This document shows positions 35,067 to 44,538 of a DNA stretch of 64,000 bases, one piece after another. The notes beneath the pieces are model-generated. The model was given only the letters and a program-made list of their open reading frames with translations, did not search any database and had not been told where the DNA came from. The DNA is from Lysobacter prati (lineage in GTDB: Bacteria > Pseudomonadota > Gammaproteobacteria > Xanthomonadales > Xanthomonadaceae). The stretch spans positions 1 to 64,000 of the forward strand of contig NZ_VLNV01000008.1 in NCBI RefSeq assembly GCF_009765215.1, given 5' to 3'. Position 1 is the stretch's first letter; every line of letters begins with the position of its first letter. The position numbers and the translations under genes are program-made.

Positions 35067-37232
35067 TCACTGCTTCTTCGCGACACCCAGCTCCTGCAGC
35101 AGCTGCGGCGCCGGATAGACCTCCTGCATGATCCAGCGCATGTAGCGCTGGTCGACCGAGATCATCCGCGTCATCGCCGGATCGAACACCCAGTTGCTGC
35201 TGACCGACTCCCAGTTGCCATCGAACGCCAGGCCGACCAGCTTGCCCTGCGCGTCAAGCACGGGCGAGCCGGAATTGCCGCCGGTGATGTCCAGGTCGGA
35301 CAGGAAGTTCACCGGCACCGTGCCGAGCTTCTTGTCGGCCAGGCCTGCGTAGTTCTTCGCCGCGACCGCATCGAGCAACGCCTTGGGCGCGTTGAACGGA
35401 TCCTGGCCGGTGGCCTTGGCGGCGACTTCTTCCAGGCGTGTGAACGGAACCTGCTTGCTGCCATCGAGCTTGGTGTAACCGGTGACGTTGCCGAAGGTGA
35501 TGCGCAGCGAGGAGTTCGCATCCGGGTAGACGAACTGGCCCTTGCTCTTGCGGTAGTCCGCCACCGCCTGCAGGTACAGCGGGCGCGCCAGCAATGCGTC
35601 GCCAGCGCGGGCCTTGCCTTCGTTTTCCAGCTGCAGCACGGTCGGCATGATCGCCACGGCGAACTGCATCGCCGGGTCCTTGCTCTTCTCAAGCTCGGCG
35701 CTGCTGGCCGTCATCAGCTTCAGCCGTTGCTCGGTGATGCCCAGGTTGGTCTTGGCGAGTTTGTCGAGGGCGCTGTTGATCGCCTTGGCGTCACTGCCAC
35801 CGAGCCACTTCTCGATCGCGGCGATGCGCTGCGATGCCGGCAGCTTGGTGTACTCGCGCAGCCAGTAGGCCTGCAGCTGGCGATCCATGGCCGGCACGTA
35901 ACGGCGCTCCATCTGCCGCATGCCACCTTCGAACGTCGCCAGGTCGCGCTGCTGGTAGCCCTGCTCGCGCTGTGCATCGGGCTTGGCGCGCTCGAGCGAA
36001 AGCCGGTACAGCTGCGTCGCCGCGCCGAGCACGCCGGTGCTGCGCAGTTGCCCGAACACCAGGTCGCGTTCGCGATTGAGGCGCGCGGCATCGTCGAGCT
36101 CGCCCAGCTTTGCGTGCGCAGCCAGCGCCGCCTCGCCCTTGCTGCCCTGCTTGCGCAGCCAATCGAGCACCGCGGTTTCCTCGGCCTGCTTGCGACCGGC
36201 GGCGTCGATGCGCTTGAAGCCGGCGAGCTGGCCCTCGTAGTTCTTCATCGTGTTCTGCCAGCCCTTGACGGTGTTGGCGTACTTCACTGCGACATCGGGG
36301 TTCCTGCGCCCCTCGGCCTGGACCAGTGCGACCAGGTCCTTGTAGTGGCCGGCGATCGTCGGGTAGGTCCAGTTCGCGGTTTCCTCGAACTCCTCGGCCA
36401 AGGCATAGCGCGCGGTGCGACCGGGGTAACCGGCCACCATCACGAAGTCACCGGCCTCGAGCGGTTTGTCGGCGAACTTGAGCCACGCCTTGGGCTGGTA
36501 GGGCACGTTGTCGGGCGAGTACGCGGCGGGCTTGCCGTCCTTGCCGACGTAGGCGCGATAGAACGCGAAGTCGCCGGTGTGGCGCGGCCAGGTCCAGTTG
36601 TCGACTTCACCGCCGAAGTTGCCGACACCAGCGGGAGGCGCATAGGCCAGGCGCACGTCGCGGATTTCGAGGTTGCGGAACAGGCGGTAAGCGTTGCCGC
36701 CGGAGAAGCTGTACAGGCGGCAGCGGAATCCCGCTTCGCGCTCGCACGAGGCCACCAGTTGCTTCTCGATGTTCTCCAGCGCGGTCGTGCGGCCGAGCGC
36801 ATCGGGTGCGGCGGCGATCGCGTCCTGCACCTGGCGCGTCACGTCCTGGATCGTGTCGAGCGCATAGATGCGCGCGTTGGGACCGGCGGACACTTCCTGG
36901 GCCGGCGTGGCGGCGTTGAAGCCGTCCTTGATCAGGTTCTTCTCGGGCGTGGAGTTGAGCTGGATCGCGCCATAGGCGCAGTGGTGATTGGTCACCACCA
37001 GTCCCTGCGGCGAAACGAAGCTTGCGGTGCATCCGCCGAGTGAGACCACCGCGGCCATCGGGTCGCCGGTGAGGTTGGCCAATTGCTTGGGATTGAGCTT
37101 GAGGCCGGCCTTCTTCAGCGGGCCGGCGATTTCCGGCAACTGCTGCGGCACCCACATGCCCTCGCCTGCCCGGGCGACACCGACGCCGGTCGTCGCACCC
37201 AGTACCGCAACCGCCAACACCGCATGACGCAT
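35067..37232 (-). CDS. Exported S46-family dipeptidyl-peptidase, DPP7-like
   Basis: Removes dipeptides from peptide N-termini in the periplasm. The 721-residue protein has a signal peptide (MRHAVLAVAVLGATTGVGVARA), then GEGMWVPQQLPEI, the catalytic His region VVTNHHCAYGAIQ (His84), the catalytic Asp region NWTWPRHTGDF, and the Ser motif [11 protein letters not shown]. Eighteen residues after the catalytic Ser is Gly (GLAFDG), the state seen in DPP7-type enzymes that prefer hydrophobic residues; DPP11 has Arg. The start at 37232 was chosen because it begins the signal peptide directly. A paralogue with different residues there lies upstream on the same strand. Confidence 0.92.
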   Translation of the reverse strand: MRHAVLAVAVLGATTGVGVARAGEGMWVPQQLPEIAGPLKKAGLKLNPKQLANLTGDPMAAVVSLGGCTASFVSPQGLVVTNHHCAYGAIQLNSTPEKNLIKDGFNAATPAQEVSAGPNARIYALDTIQDVTRQVQDAIAAAPDALGRTTALENIEKQLVASCEREAGFRCRLYSFSGGNAYRLFRNLEIRDVRLAYAPPAGVGNFGGEVDNWTWPRHTGDFAFYRAYVGKDGKPAAYSPDNVPYQPKAWLKFADKPLEAGDFVMVAGYPGRTARYALAEEFEETANWTYPTIAGHYKDLVALVQAEGRRNPDVAVKYANTVKGWQNTMKNYEGQLAGFKRIDAAGRKQAEETAVLDWLRKQGSKGEAALAAHAKLGELDDAARLNRERDLVFGQLRSTGVLGAATQLYRLSLERAKPDAQREQGYQQRDLATFEGGMRQMERRYVPAMDRQLQAYWLREYTKLPASQRIAAIEKWLGGSDAKAINSALDKLAKTNLGITEQRLKLMTASSAELEKSKDPAMQFAVAIMPTVLQLENEGKARAGDALLARPLYLQAVADYRKSKGQFVYPDANSSLRITFGNVTGYTKLDGSKQVPFTRLEEVAAKATGQDPFNAPKALLDAVAAKNYAGLADKKLGTVPVNFLSDLDITGGNSGSPVLDAQGKLVGLAFDGNWESVSSNWVFDPAMTRMISVDQRYMRWIMQEVYPAPQLLQELGVAKKQ

Positions 37233-37378
37233 GCATTCGCCCCGAGCAGGAAGATCAACGGCCGAGTCTAGCCTCTGCCACGCCCGCGCGGCCATGGCAC
37301 AGACCATCACCGCCATTCAGGTTTGATGGGGCAAGGCAGCGCGCCAACATCGGCACTTCCGCCCTTCCCAACGACACC

Positions 37379-37481
37379 GTTCGCCCTGAGCGTAGCGCAG
37401 CGAAGTCGAAGGGCTCGCTTCAACGCTGCCGTCGCTTCGGTCCTTCGACTTCAAGCCTCCGGCTTTACGCTCAGGACGAAC
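37379..37481. repeat. Inverted pair of GTTCGxCCTGAGCG repeats
   Basis: One unit (37379-37413: GTTCGCCCTGAGCGTAGCGC ... GAAGTCGAAGGG) faces an inverted unit (37442-37481: CCTTCGACTTC ... TTTACGCTCAGGACGAAC), 28 bp apart. The pair can fold into a long hairpin. It fills most of the 256-bp gap between the two S46 genes and relates to 27280-27320. Confidence 0.75.
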
Positions 37482-37488
37482 GTAGTGG

Positions 37489-39660
37489 TTATTCCGCCGG
37501 CAGGTTCATTTCCTTGAGCAGGTGCGGCGCCGGATACACCTTCGCCAGCAGCCAGCGCAGGTAACGCATGTCGACATGGATCGCACGCTTGAAGCGCGGA
37601 TCGAACATCCAGCTCGCGCTCACCGCTTCCCAGTTGCTGTCGAAGTTCAGCGCGATCAGATCGCCCTTTGCATCGAGCACCGGCGAACCGGAATTGCCAC
37701 CGGTGGTATCGAGGTTGGTCATCACGTTGACCGTCTGCGTGCCCAGGCTAGGCTCGGCGGTGGTGCCGAAATCGCCCTTGGCGATCGCCTCAAGCAGCGG
37801 CTGCGGCGCATTGAACGGTTCCTCGCCGGTGTGCTTCTCGACGATGCCCTGCACCGTGGTCAGCGGCAGGTAGTGCACGCCATCGCGCGGGTCCATCGTG
37901 CTGATGCGGCCGTAGCTCACGCGCAGCGTCGAGTTCGCATCCGGGTAGACGGCGCGGCCCTGCGAATTGCGGTAGGCGATCAGCGCACGCATGTAGGCCG
38001 GACGCAGGCGCAGCAACTCGCCGGCATTGGCCTTGCTCTCTTCTTCTAGGCGCTGGATCGCCGGCAGCAGCGTCGCCGCGGCCTTGAGCAGCGTGTCGCC
38101 GGATTCGGCCAGCGTGGCGCTGTCGGACGCCATCGCGCCCAGGCGGGTGGCTTCGTCACCCAGCCGGGTGCCTGCGTACAGCGCATCCAGCCGCGTCTTC
38201 AGCTGCGCCGGCCTGGTGCCGAACACCGCATCGAACTCGGCCACGCGCTGCGTCACCGGCAACGCCTGGTATTGCGTCAGCAGTTCGGTCAGCAGTGCCT
38301 TCTCTACCGCCGGCGCGTACCGCCTCTGCACCTGCTTGAGCTGGCCGGTGACCAGCACTTCATCGCGCTGCTGGTACCCGCTCTCGCGCTGCTCATCCGG
38401 CTTGGGACGCTCGGCGGCCCAGCGCTGCAGCGTGATCGCCGCGCGCAGCAACTGCGTCTGCGACTGGATCACGCCCAGCAGCTGATCGCGCTCGCGCGTC
38501 GCCACGCCCTGGTCGATGACCGCCTGCGCAGCGTCGATGTCGGCGCGCGTGGCGGCGGCATCGGCCTGCTTGTCGAGCCAGGCGTACATGGCGGTTTCGT
38601 CGTCGCTGCGGACCTTCGCCGCATCGCTGCGGCGCAGGCCATCGAGTTCGCCCTGGGCGCGCTTGAGGGTGTTCTTCATCCCGCGTACCTGCGAGGCGTA
38701 GCTCACGCGCGCGGCTTCATCCTTGCTGCCGCCCGCTTCGATCACATCGATCATGCGCTGGTACAGCGCAACGCGCGAAGGCAGCTGCCAATCGATCTGG
38801 TTGGTGAACTCCGACGCCATGCGATGACGGAACGTCACGCCCGGATAGCCTGCGAGCATGGCGAAATCGCCGTCCTTGACGTTGCGCGTCGACACCTGCA
38901 GGTGCGCCGGCGGCACATACGGCACGTTGTCGGCAGCGTAGTCGGCCGGCTTGCCGTCCTTGCCGACGTAGGCGCGCAGCAGGGTGAAGTCGCCGGCATG
39001 GCGCGGCCAGACGAAGTTGTCGACTTCGCCGCCGTAGTTGCCGATGTCGTTCGGCGGCGCGTAGACCAGGCGCACGTCGCGCAGCTCGAGCTGGCGCACG
39101 AGATAGAAATCGGTGCCGTAGTACATGTTGGCGATGCTGCAGCGATAGCCCGGCTCGCTTTCGCACTTGCCGACGGCGGCCTTGCTGGCAATGTCGACGG
39201 CGTCGTAATACTCGCGACCCTGCTTGCCGCGCGCATCAGCAAGGATGGTGTCGGTGACGCGGTCGAAACCGGTCGTGACCAGGACGCGATAGTCGGGATT
39301 GGCAGGCAGTTCGCTGGCGCGGTCGCTGGCGATGTAACCGTCCTTGATCAGGTCGCGATCTGGCTTGGAGTTGTACTGGATCACACCGAAAGCGACGTGG
39401 TGGTTGGTCAGTACCAGGCCATCGTTCGACACGAACGCGCCGCTGGCGCCACCGACCTTGACCACCGCGTTCATTGGCGGCCGAGCCAGTTCGGCCAGGT
39501 CCCCGGGCTTGCCCTTGAAGCCTGCCGCCTTGAGCTGGCGGGCGATGTCGGGCAGCTGCGACGGCATCCACATGCCCTCGTCGGCGTGGGCCGCACGGGC
39601 CCCGACAACCAGCAACAGCGAGACGGACAGGGCGGACAAACGGTGGCGCATGGTCGGCAT
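37489..39660 (-). CDS. Exported S46-family dipeptidyl-peptidase, second paralogue
   Basis: The 723-residue protein has a signal peptide ([19 protein letters not shown]) and the S46 core: [29 protein letters not shown] with the catalytic His, [12 protein letters not shown] with the Asp, and [15 protein letters not shown] with the Ser. The specificity position 18 residues after Ser is Ser (LNFDS), unlike Gly of DPP7 or Arg of DPP11, so its preference may differ from its neighbour. The region after His lacks the Cys seen in the first paralogue (TNHHV versus TNHHC). Start at 39660 is not certain; an ATG 3 codons later is possible. The repeat-filled gap behind it separates the two. Confidence 0.92.
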   Translation of the reverse strand: MPTMRHRLSALSVSLLLVVGARAAHADEGMWMPSQLPDIARQLKAAGFKGKPGDLAELARPPMNAVVKVGGASGAFVSNDGLVLTNHHVAFGVIQYNSKPDRDLIKDGYIASDRASELPANPDYRVLVTTGFDRVTDTILADARGKQGREYYDAVDIASKAAVGKCESEPGYRCSIANMYYGTDFYLVRQLELRDVRLVYAPPNDIGNYGGEVDNFVWPRHAGDFTLLRAYVGKDGKPADYAADNVPYVPPAHLQVSTRNVKDGDFAMLAGYPGVTFRHRMASEFTNQIDWQLPSRVALYQRMIDVIEAGGSKDEAARVSYASQVRGMKNTLKRAQGELDGLRRSDAAKVRSDDETAMYAWLDKQADAAATRADIDAAQAVIDQGVATRERDQLLGVIQSQTQLLRAAITLQRWAAERPKPDEQRESGYQQRDEVLVTGQLKQVQRRYAPAVEKALLTELLTQYQALPVTQRVAEFDAVFGTRPAQLKTRLDALYAGTRLGDEATRLGAMASDSATLAESGDTLLKAAATLLPAIQRLEEESKANAGELLRLRPAYMRALIAYRNSQGRAVYPDANSTLRVSYGRISTMDPRDGVHYLPLTTVQGIVEKHTGEEPFNAPQPLLEAIAKGDFGTTAEPSLGTQTVNVMTNLDTTGGNSGSPVLDAKGDLIALNFDSNWEAVSASWMFDPRFKRAIHVDMRYLRWLLAKVYPAPHLLKEMNLPAE

Positions 39661-39753
39661 GGATCAGATTCAAGGACTCGGGAACCCCGGGACGATAGGC
39701 CAATCCAGCCGCCCCGGGCAAACCCGCCCCCCGGCCGGACCGGGTCGGCGGCG

Positions 39754-39759
39754 TATAAT
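39754..39759 (+). promoter_or_regulatory. -10 box TATAAT of tdh
   Basis: A perfect TATAAT 37 nt before the tdh ATG. The -35 region is GC-rich with no clear match. Confidence 0.5.
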
Positions 39760-39796
39760 TGCCGTCTCTTTACCGCCAAACCGCGGACGATCCCAA

Positions 39797-40831
39797 ATGA
39801 CGCAATCGATGAAAGCGCTGGTCAAGCGCGAAGCTGGCAAGGGCATCTGGATGGAAGAGGTGCCGGTCCCCGCGCCTGGCCCGAACGAAGTCCTGATCAA
39901 GCTCGAAAAGACCGCCATCTGCGGCACCGACCTGCACATCTACCTGTGGGACGAGTGGAGCCAGCGCACGATCAAGCCCGGCCTGGTGATCGGCCACGAG
40001 TTCGTCGGCCGCATCGCCGAAGTCGGCCCGGGCGTGACCGGCTACAAGATCGGCCAGCGCGTGTCGGCCGAAGGCCACATCGTCTGCGGCCACTGCCGCA
40101 ACTGCCGCGCCGGCCGCCAGCACCTGTGCCCGAACACCGTCGGCATCGGCGTCAACCGCAACGGCGCCTTCGCCGAGTACATCGTGATGCCGGCCAGCAA
40201 CCTGTGGCCGATTCCCGACCAGATTCCGAGCGAGCTGGCCGCATTCTTCGATCCCTACGGCAATGCAGCGCATTGCGCGCTGGAGTTCGACGTGGTCGGC
40301 GAGGACGTGCTGATCACCGGCGCTGGCCCGATCGGCATCATTGCCGCCGGCATCTGCAAGCACATCGGTGCACGCAACGTGGTGGTGACCGACGTCAACG
40401 ACTACCGCCTCAAGCTCGCCGCCGACATGGGCGCCACGCGCGTGGTCAACGTCGCCAACACCTCGCTCAAGGACGTGATGGCCGACCTGCACATGGAGGG
40501 CTTCGACGTCGGCCTGGAGATGAGCGGCAACGCACGCGCCTTCAACGACATGCTCGACTGCATGTACCACGGCGGCAAGATCGCCATGCTCGGCATCATG
40601 CCCAAGGGCGCCGGCTGCGACTGGGACAAGATCATCTTCAAGGGCCTCACCATCCACGGCATGTACGGCCGCAAGATGTACGAGACCTGGTACAAGATGA
40701 CGCAGCTCGTGCTCGGCGGCTTCCCGCTCGGCAAGGTGCTCACGCACCAGCTGCCGATCGACGATTTCCAGCAGGGCTTCGAACTGATGGAATCGGGCAA
40801 GGCCGGCAAGGTCGTGCTGAGCTGGAACTGA
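39797..40831 (+). CDS. tdh: L-threonine 3-dehydrogenase
   Basis: Oxidises threonine to 2-amino-3-oxobutyrate with NAD+. The 344-residue zinc MDR enzyme shows [15 protein letters not shown] (catalytic zinc Cys), [16 protein letters not shown], the structural zinc lobe [25 protein letters not shown] and the Rossmann [16 protein letters not shown]. An ATG 4 codons downstream (MKALVK) is a plausible alternative start. Its partner kbl lies 1.1 kb downstream on the same strand, but a minus-strand membrane gene and a repeat element separate them, so they are not one simple operon. Confidence 0.96.
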   Translation: MTQSMKALVKREAGKGIWMEEVPVPAPGPNEVLIKLEKTAICGTDLHIYLWDEWSQRTIKPGLVIGHEFVGRIAEVGPGVTGYKIGQRVSAEGHIVCGHCRNCRAGRQHLCPNTVGIGVNRNGAFAEYIVMPASNLWPIPDQIPSELAAFFDPYGNAAHCALEFDVVGEDVLITGAGPIGIIAAGICKHIGARNVVVTDVNDYRLKLAADMGATRVVNVANTSLKDVMADLHMEGFDVGLEMSGNARAFNDMLDCMYHGGKIAMLGIMPKGAGCDWDKIIFKGLTIHGMYGRKMYETWYKMTQLVLGGFPLGKVLTHQLPIDDFQQGFELMESGKAGKVVLSWN

Positions 40832-40855
40832 TCGACTTGAACTGATCCGACGCGA

Positions 40856-40882
40856 CTGACGGGCGCCACCGGCGTCCGTCAG
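40856..40882. terminator. Hairpin between tdh and the convergent membrane gene
   Basis: CTGACGGGCGCC-ACC-GGCGTCCGTCAG is an imperfect stem with one bulge pair. It lies 25 nt after the tdh stop and overlaps the stop of the convergent gene. It could end transcription from both sides, though no T-run follows. Confidence 0.55.
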
Positions 40883-41565
40883 TTCACCAGGGCCACGCGC
40901 AATCCATCGCGCCACCAGCACCACGCCAGCGCCGCGAACATCGCGGTGAGCCACAGCCCGACGTGCCACTCGAGCACGTTTTCCCAGCGATCGCCGTAGG
41001 GCGTTGCGGCCAGCGCATAGGCCAACGCCACCGCGGTCACGCCAATGGCAAGGAATCCCCACGCGACCACCAGCAACGGCGCGTAGGCGCGCGGCTGGGG
41101 CTGCAGGCGCGAAAGCGCATGCAGCACCAGCATCAGCGCGATGTAGCTGCAGCCGAAATACAGGTAGACACCGTAGCGGCGGAGCACCTGGTAGATCTCG
41201 CCATCGCTGCCGAGCAACGTCGCATACATGCCGAGGAATATCCCTGCCGCCAGCCCCAGCCACGGCAGCACCCGCACGCGCACCTGCCATTGCCGCCGCA
41301 GCCACACGGTCGCGGCCAGCCAGCACAGCGCCTGGATCGTCGCGGCCGGAAGCATCACCAACCGGAACAGATGGTTGCCCAACCCGTAGCGCGCCGCGCG
41401 ACTGATCGACACGCAGCCATCCCAATAAGGGTTGCACGAAGGAATCAGCCCATCGCGCACCGACAACCACCACGCCAGATGACTCACCGCGAACGGCAGC
41501 AGCGCAGCCAGGAACGGCAGCGGCCACAGCGGCAGCGTGGTGCGGAGGGGCACGCCCGGGCTCAT
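40879..41565 (-). CDS. Hypothetical integral membrane protein (Frag1/DRAM-like possible)
   Basis: The 228-residue protein has about six transmembrane helices ([104 protein letters not shown]). After helix 1 a loop with [19 protein letters not shown] carries two Cys and an SIS motif, reminiscent of Frag1/DRAM/Sfk1 proteins; the similarity is weak. The start is [11 protein letters not shown]; upstream in-frame codons run into the repeat. It lies inverted between tdh and kbl. Function unknown. Confidence 0.72.
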   Translation of the reverse strand: MSPGVPLRTTLPLWPLPFLAALLPFAVSHLAWWLSVRDGLIPSCNPYWDGCVSISRAARYGLGNHLFRLVMLPAATIQALCWLAATVWLRRQWQVRVRVLPWLGLAAGIFLGMYATLLGSDGEIYQVLRRYGVYLYFGCSYIALMLVLHALSRLQPQPRAYAPLLVVAWGFLAIGVTAVALAYALAATPYGDRWENVLEWHVGLWLTAMFAALAWCWWRDGLRVALVN

Positions 41566-41684
41566 GGGGCGGATGGTAACCAAGAGCGACGTCCTTGGAT
41601 GGTGCTGCCCTTCGGCAGCCCAAAAGACCCCGCCTTCGCGGGAACGACGGGCAAGAGCCGAAGACCGGGCAATGAAATGCCGGA

Positions 41685-41800
41685 GCGTCGTTCGACGGGC
41701 TGGGGATTGATCCGCAGCGGGACATGGATGTCCCGCGCCCCGCCTTCGGACAGGATGTCCGACGAAGGGGCGGAGCAATCCCCAGCCCGGCGGACGACGC
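41685..41800 (+). repeat. 116-bp cloverleaf repeat, complete copy with paired changes
   Basis: Same length and orientation as the copy at 56.2 kb. First hairpin GCGGGACAT-GG-ATGTCCCGC differs from GTGGGCCAT-GG-ATGGCCCAC at two base pairs, both changed on both sides. The outer stem GGGCTGGGG/CCCCAGCCC also keeps pairing where the other copy reads GGGTCGGGG/CCCCGGCCC. It lies in the 345-bp gap before kbl. A short GCCTTCGCGGGA palindrome lies at 41629-41650. Confidence 0.88.
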
Positions 41801-41910
41801 CCTGCCGCAGACCAACGCCGCTGCGACGCACGCCACGCACACCGGCGACACCCAAGCACCCGCTAAAATGCCCGCTTGCCGCAGCGCCCTGCCACCGACG
41901 GAATCACGCC

Positions 41911-43116
41911 ATGACCAACTCCCCTGCCCTGACCGCCCGCTACGCGGAAGAACTCGACACCATCCGCAGCCAGGGCCTGTTCAAGGCCGAGCGCGTGATC
42001 ACCTCGCCGCAGTCGGCACAGATCACCCTCGAGGACGGCCGCACCGTACTGAACTTCTGCGCCAACAACTACCTCGGCCTCGCCGACCACCCGGAGGTGA
42101 TCGCCGCCGCCAAGGCCGCACTCGACACCCACGGATTCGGCATGGCCTCGGTGCGCTTCATCTGCGGCACCCAGGACCTGCACAAGCAACTCGAACAGAC
42201 CATCGCCGACTTCTTCGGCACCCAGGACACCATCCTGTATGCCGCCTGCTTCGACGCCAACGGCGGACTGTTCGAACCGCTGCTGGGCGAAGAAGACGCC
42301 ATCATCTCCGACGCCCTCAACCACGCATCGATCATCGACGGCGTGCGCCTGTGCAAAGCCAAGCGCTTCCGCTACGCCAACTGCGACATGGCCGACCTCG
42401 AGAAGCAATTGCAGGCCGCCGATGCCGCCGGCTGCAAGACCAAGATGATCACCAGCGACGGCGTGTTCTCGATGGACGGCTTCATCGCCCCGCTCGACGA
42501 AATCACCGCACTGGCGAAGAAGTACAACGCCCTGGTGCACATCGACGAATGCCACGCCACCGGCTTCCTCGGCGCCAGCGGCCGCGGCTCTGCCGAAGTG
42601 AAGGGCGTGATGGACAAGATCGACATTTTCACCGGCACCCTGGGCAAGGCCATGGGCGGCGCACTCGGCGGCTTCACCACCGCACGTCGCGAAGTGATCG
42701 AGATGCTGCGCCAGCGCTCGCGCCCGTACCTGTTCTCCAACTCGCTGCCGCCGCACGTGGTCGCCGCCGGCATCAAGGCGTTCGAGATGCTGTCGTCGGC
42801 CGGCGAACTGCGCGCACAGCTGGCCACCAATACCGCCTACTTCCGCGAGCAGATGTCTGCCGCCGGTTTCGACATCAAGCCCGGCGTGCACCCGATCTGC
42901 CCGGTGATGTTGTACGACGCACCGCTCGCGCAGAAGTTCGCATCGCGACTGCTGGAAGAAGGCATCTACGCGATCGGCTTCTTCTTCCCGGTGGTGCCGC
43001 AAGGGCAGGCGCGCATCCGCACGCAGATCTCGGCTGCGCACACGCGGGAGCAGCTGGACCAGGCCATCGCCGCCTTCGTGAAGATTGGGCGCGAGCTGGG
43101 TGTGTTGAAGGCCTGA
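41911..43116 (+). CDS. kbl: Glycine C-acetyltransferase (2-amino-3-ketobutyrate CoA ligase)
   Basis: Splits 2-amino-3-oxobutyrate with CoA into glycine and acetyl-CoA, completing the Tdh route. The 401-residue PLP enzyme shows [76 protein letters not shown] and [15 protein letters not shown] with the PLP Lys. Length is normal. A TAAAAT hexamer lies at 41864-41869, giving a leader of about 35 nt. Confidence 0.97.
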   Translation: MTNSPALTARYAEELDTIRSQGLFKAERVITSPQSAQITLEDGRTVLNFCANNYLGLADHPEVIAAAKAALDTHGFGMASVRFICGTQDLHKQLEQTIADFFGTQDTILYAACFDANGGLFEPLLGEEDAIISDALNHASIIDGVRLCKAKRFRYANCDMADLEKQLQAADAAGCKTKMITSDGVFSMDGFIAPLDEITALAKKYNALVHIDECHATGFLGASGRGSAEVKGVMDKIDIFTGTLGKAMGGALGGFTTARREVIEMLRQRSRPYLFSNSLPPHVVAAGIKAFEMLSSAGELRAQLATNTAYFREQMSAAGFDIKPGVHPICPVMLYDAPLAQKFASRLLEEGIYAIGFFFPVVPQGQARIRTQISAAHTREQLDQAIAAFVKIGRELGVLKA

Positions 43117-43131
43117 CGCCAACCGCAGGAT

Positions 43132-43157
43132 GGATCCCGGCGTTCGCCGGGATGACG
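43132..43157. repeat. Short palindromic repeat (GGATCCCGGCGTTCGCCGGG)
   Basis: Hairpin family shared with 98-124 and 20250-20275, 15 bp past the kbl stop and just before a terminator. Confidence 0.7.
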
Positions 43158-43166
43158 ATAAAACAA

Positions 43167-43189
43167 AAGGCCGGTCATTGACCGGCCTT
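43167..43189. terminator. Rho-independent terminator between kbl and the convergent exported gene
   Basis: AAGGCCGGTCA-T-TGACCGGCCTT has an 11-bp stem. On the minus strand it is followed by TTTTGTTTT, a good terminator for the gene at 43221; on the plus strand the T-run is shorter (CTGCTTT). Confidence 0.8.
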
Positions 43190-43220
43190 CTGCTTTGCAT
43201 CCGACGAGGATATGGTGCGA

Positions 43221-43661
43221 TTACTTGCCCTTGGCGTCGCTCGCGACCTGGGCGCCGCCCTGCGCAGCGGCGGGCTGTGCGCCGGCAGCCGGTGCGCCCT
43301 TGGCGACGCGGATGCCGCGCGACTTCATCCAGGCATCGAACTCTTCGGCGGTCATCTTCTTGCCGTTCTGGTTCATGTTGAAACGGTACGGCGTGTTGTC
43401 GAACTGGGTCTTGGGCTTGTACTCGCCCGGAAGCGTGGATTCTGCAGCGACTTCGGCCTTGGCTTCCTCTGCCTTCGGAGCGGCTTCGGCCGCCTTGGCC
43501 TTCTTGCCGGCGGCAACCATCACGCCCTGATCCATGCGCACGGCCGAACGCGCGACGTCGGACTGGGCGGCGCCGACCGGGCTGCGATCATTCATACCCG
43601 TATGCGCTGCGGCAACACCCGACACCAGCAGCAGCGAAACCACCATCGACATCTTGCGCAT
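43221..43661 (-). CDS. Small exported protein with FDNTPYRFNMNQNG motif
   Basis: The 146-residue protein has a signal peptide (MRKMSMVVSLLLVSGVAAAH), an Ala/Glu/Lys-rich middle (KKAKAAEAAPKAEEAKAEV) and a conserved block: PKTQFDNTPYRFNMNQNGK then KMTAEEFDAWMKSRGIRVAK. Within it, NMNQNGKKMTAE loosely fits an EF-hand loop with Asn at 1, 3 and 5 and Glu at 12. The same block ends the gene at 44539. The tail is Ala/Gln-rich. GGGAGA lies 7 nt before ATG. No function is known; the block is probably a periplasmic binding module. Confidence 0.78.
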   Translation of the reverse strand: MRKMSMVVSLLLVSGVAAAHTGMNDRSPVGAAQSDVARSAVRMDQGVMVAAGKKAKAAEAAPKAEEAKAEVAAESTLPGEYKPKTQFDNTPYRFNMNQNGKKMTAEEFDAWMKSRGIRVAKGAPAAGAQPAAAQGGAQVASDAKGK

Positions 43662-43766
43662 CTCACGCTCTCCCCACGACGAAGTTGGCCGCAGTGTAGG
43701 CGTCAAGACGGCGCAAAGGAAACGTTAAAATAGTGATGCCGCCCACAATCCGACACTGCCGGCATT

Positions 43767-44513
43767 TCAACGATCAGATGAACAGGGAGGCGACACCAGC
43801 GCTGCCGCTTCGGCTTCGCTCAGTTCTCGCCATTGCCCCTTGCCAAGGTCTCCCAGCGCCAGCGAGCCGATGCCAACCCGGACCAGGCGCAGCACGTCGA
43901 TCCCGAACGCGGCAAGCAGCCTGCGGATCTGCCGGTTGCGGCCTTCGTCGAGGACGATCTCGAGCCAGGCATTGCGTTCGCCGCTGCGCAGCAGATTGAC
44001 CCTGCTGGCGCGAAGCCACTCCCCTTCCTCATCCACGCCGGCCACCAGTGCCGCCAGCAAAGCCTGGTCTGGCAGCGTGTCGATCTGAACGTGGTAGGTC
44101 TTGTCGGGGCCGGTTTCGGGGTCGGTGATCCTGGCCGCCCAGGTGGGGTCGTTGCTGAAGAGCAGCAGGCCCTCGCTGGCCTTGTCGAGCCTGCCCACCG
44201 GCGCCAACCAGGGCAGACCGGCGCCGTCGAAGCATCGGTAGACGGTGTCGCGCCCACGTTCGTCCTGGGTCGTGGTGACCAGGCCGCGCGGTTTGTTGAG
44301 CATCAGGTGGATGTGTCGCGCCTGGCCGAGCTCGCTGCCGTCGACGACGACACGGTGGCGGCCCTGCACGATCGGAAACTCCGGATCGCGTATGACGCGG
44401 CCGTCGACTTCGACGCGACCGGACTGGATCCAGCGCGCGGCCTCGCTGCGCGAACACACACCCTGTTTTGAAAGCACGCGCGCAAGGCCGTGGCGAGGCG
44501 TGGACGCCATCAT
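43767..44513 (-). CDS. RNA pseudouridine synthase, RsuA/RluB/E/F family
   Basis: Isomerises uridine to pseudouridine in rRNA. The 248-residue protein has an N-terminal S4 RNA-binding domain (residues 8-60, LARVLSKQGVCSRSEAARWI) and a catalytic domain with LMLNKPRGLVTTTQDERGR, the catalytic Asp motif APVGRLDKASEGLLLFSND, KTYHVQIDTLPD and VLDEGRNRQIRRLLAAFG. Which rRNA position it modifies cannot be told from the sequence. It sits between the two motif-sharing exported genes on the same strand. An ATG one codon later is equally possible. Confidence 0.9.
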   Translation of the reverse strand: MMASTPRHGLARVLSKQGVCSRSEAARWIQSGRVEVDGRVIRDPEFPIVQGRHRVVVDGSELGQARHIHLMLNKPRGLVTTTQDERGRDTVYRCFDGAGLPWLAPVGRLDKASEGLLLFSNDPTWAARITDPETGPDKTYHVQIDTLPDQALLAALVAGVDEEGEWLRASRVNLLRSGERNAWLEIVLDEGRNRQIRRLLAAFGIDVLRLVRVGIGSLALGDLGKGQWRELSEAEAAALVSPPCSSDR

Positions 44514-44538
44514 CGATTGCGAATGCGCCCCGCGTTGC

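Noticed and set aside
38272-40845. Plus-strand open frame of 857 codons spanning the second S46 peptidase and tdh
   Set aside because: It is antisense to the peptidase and out of frame with tdh, which has its own complete reading frame.
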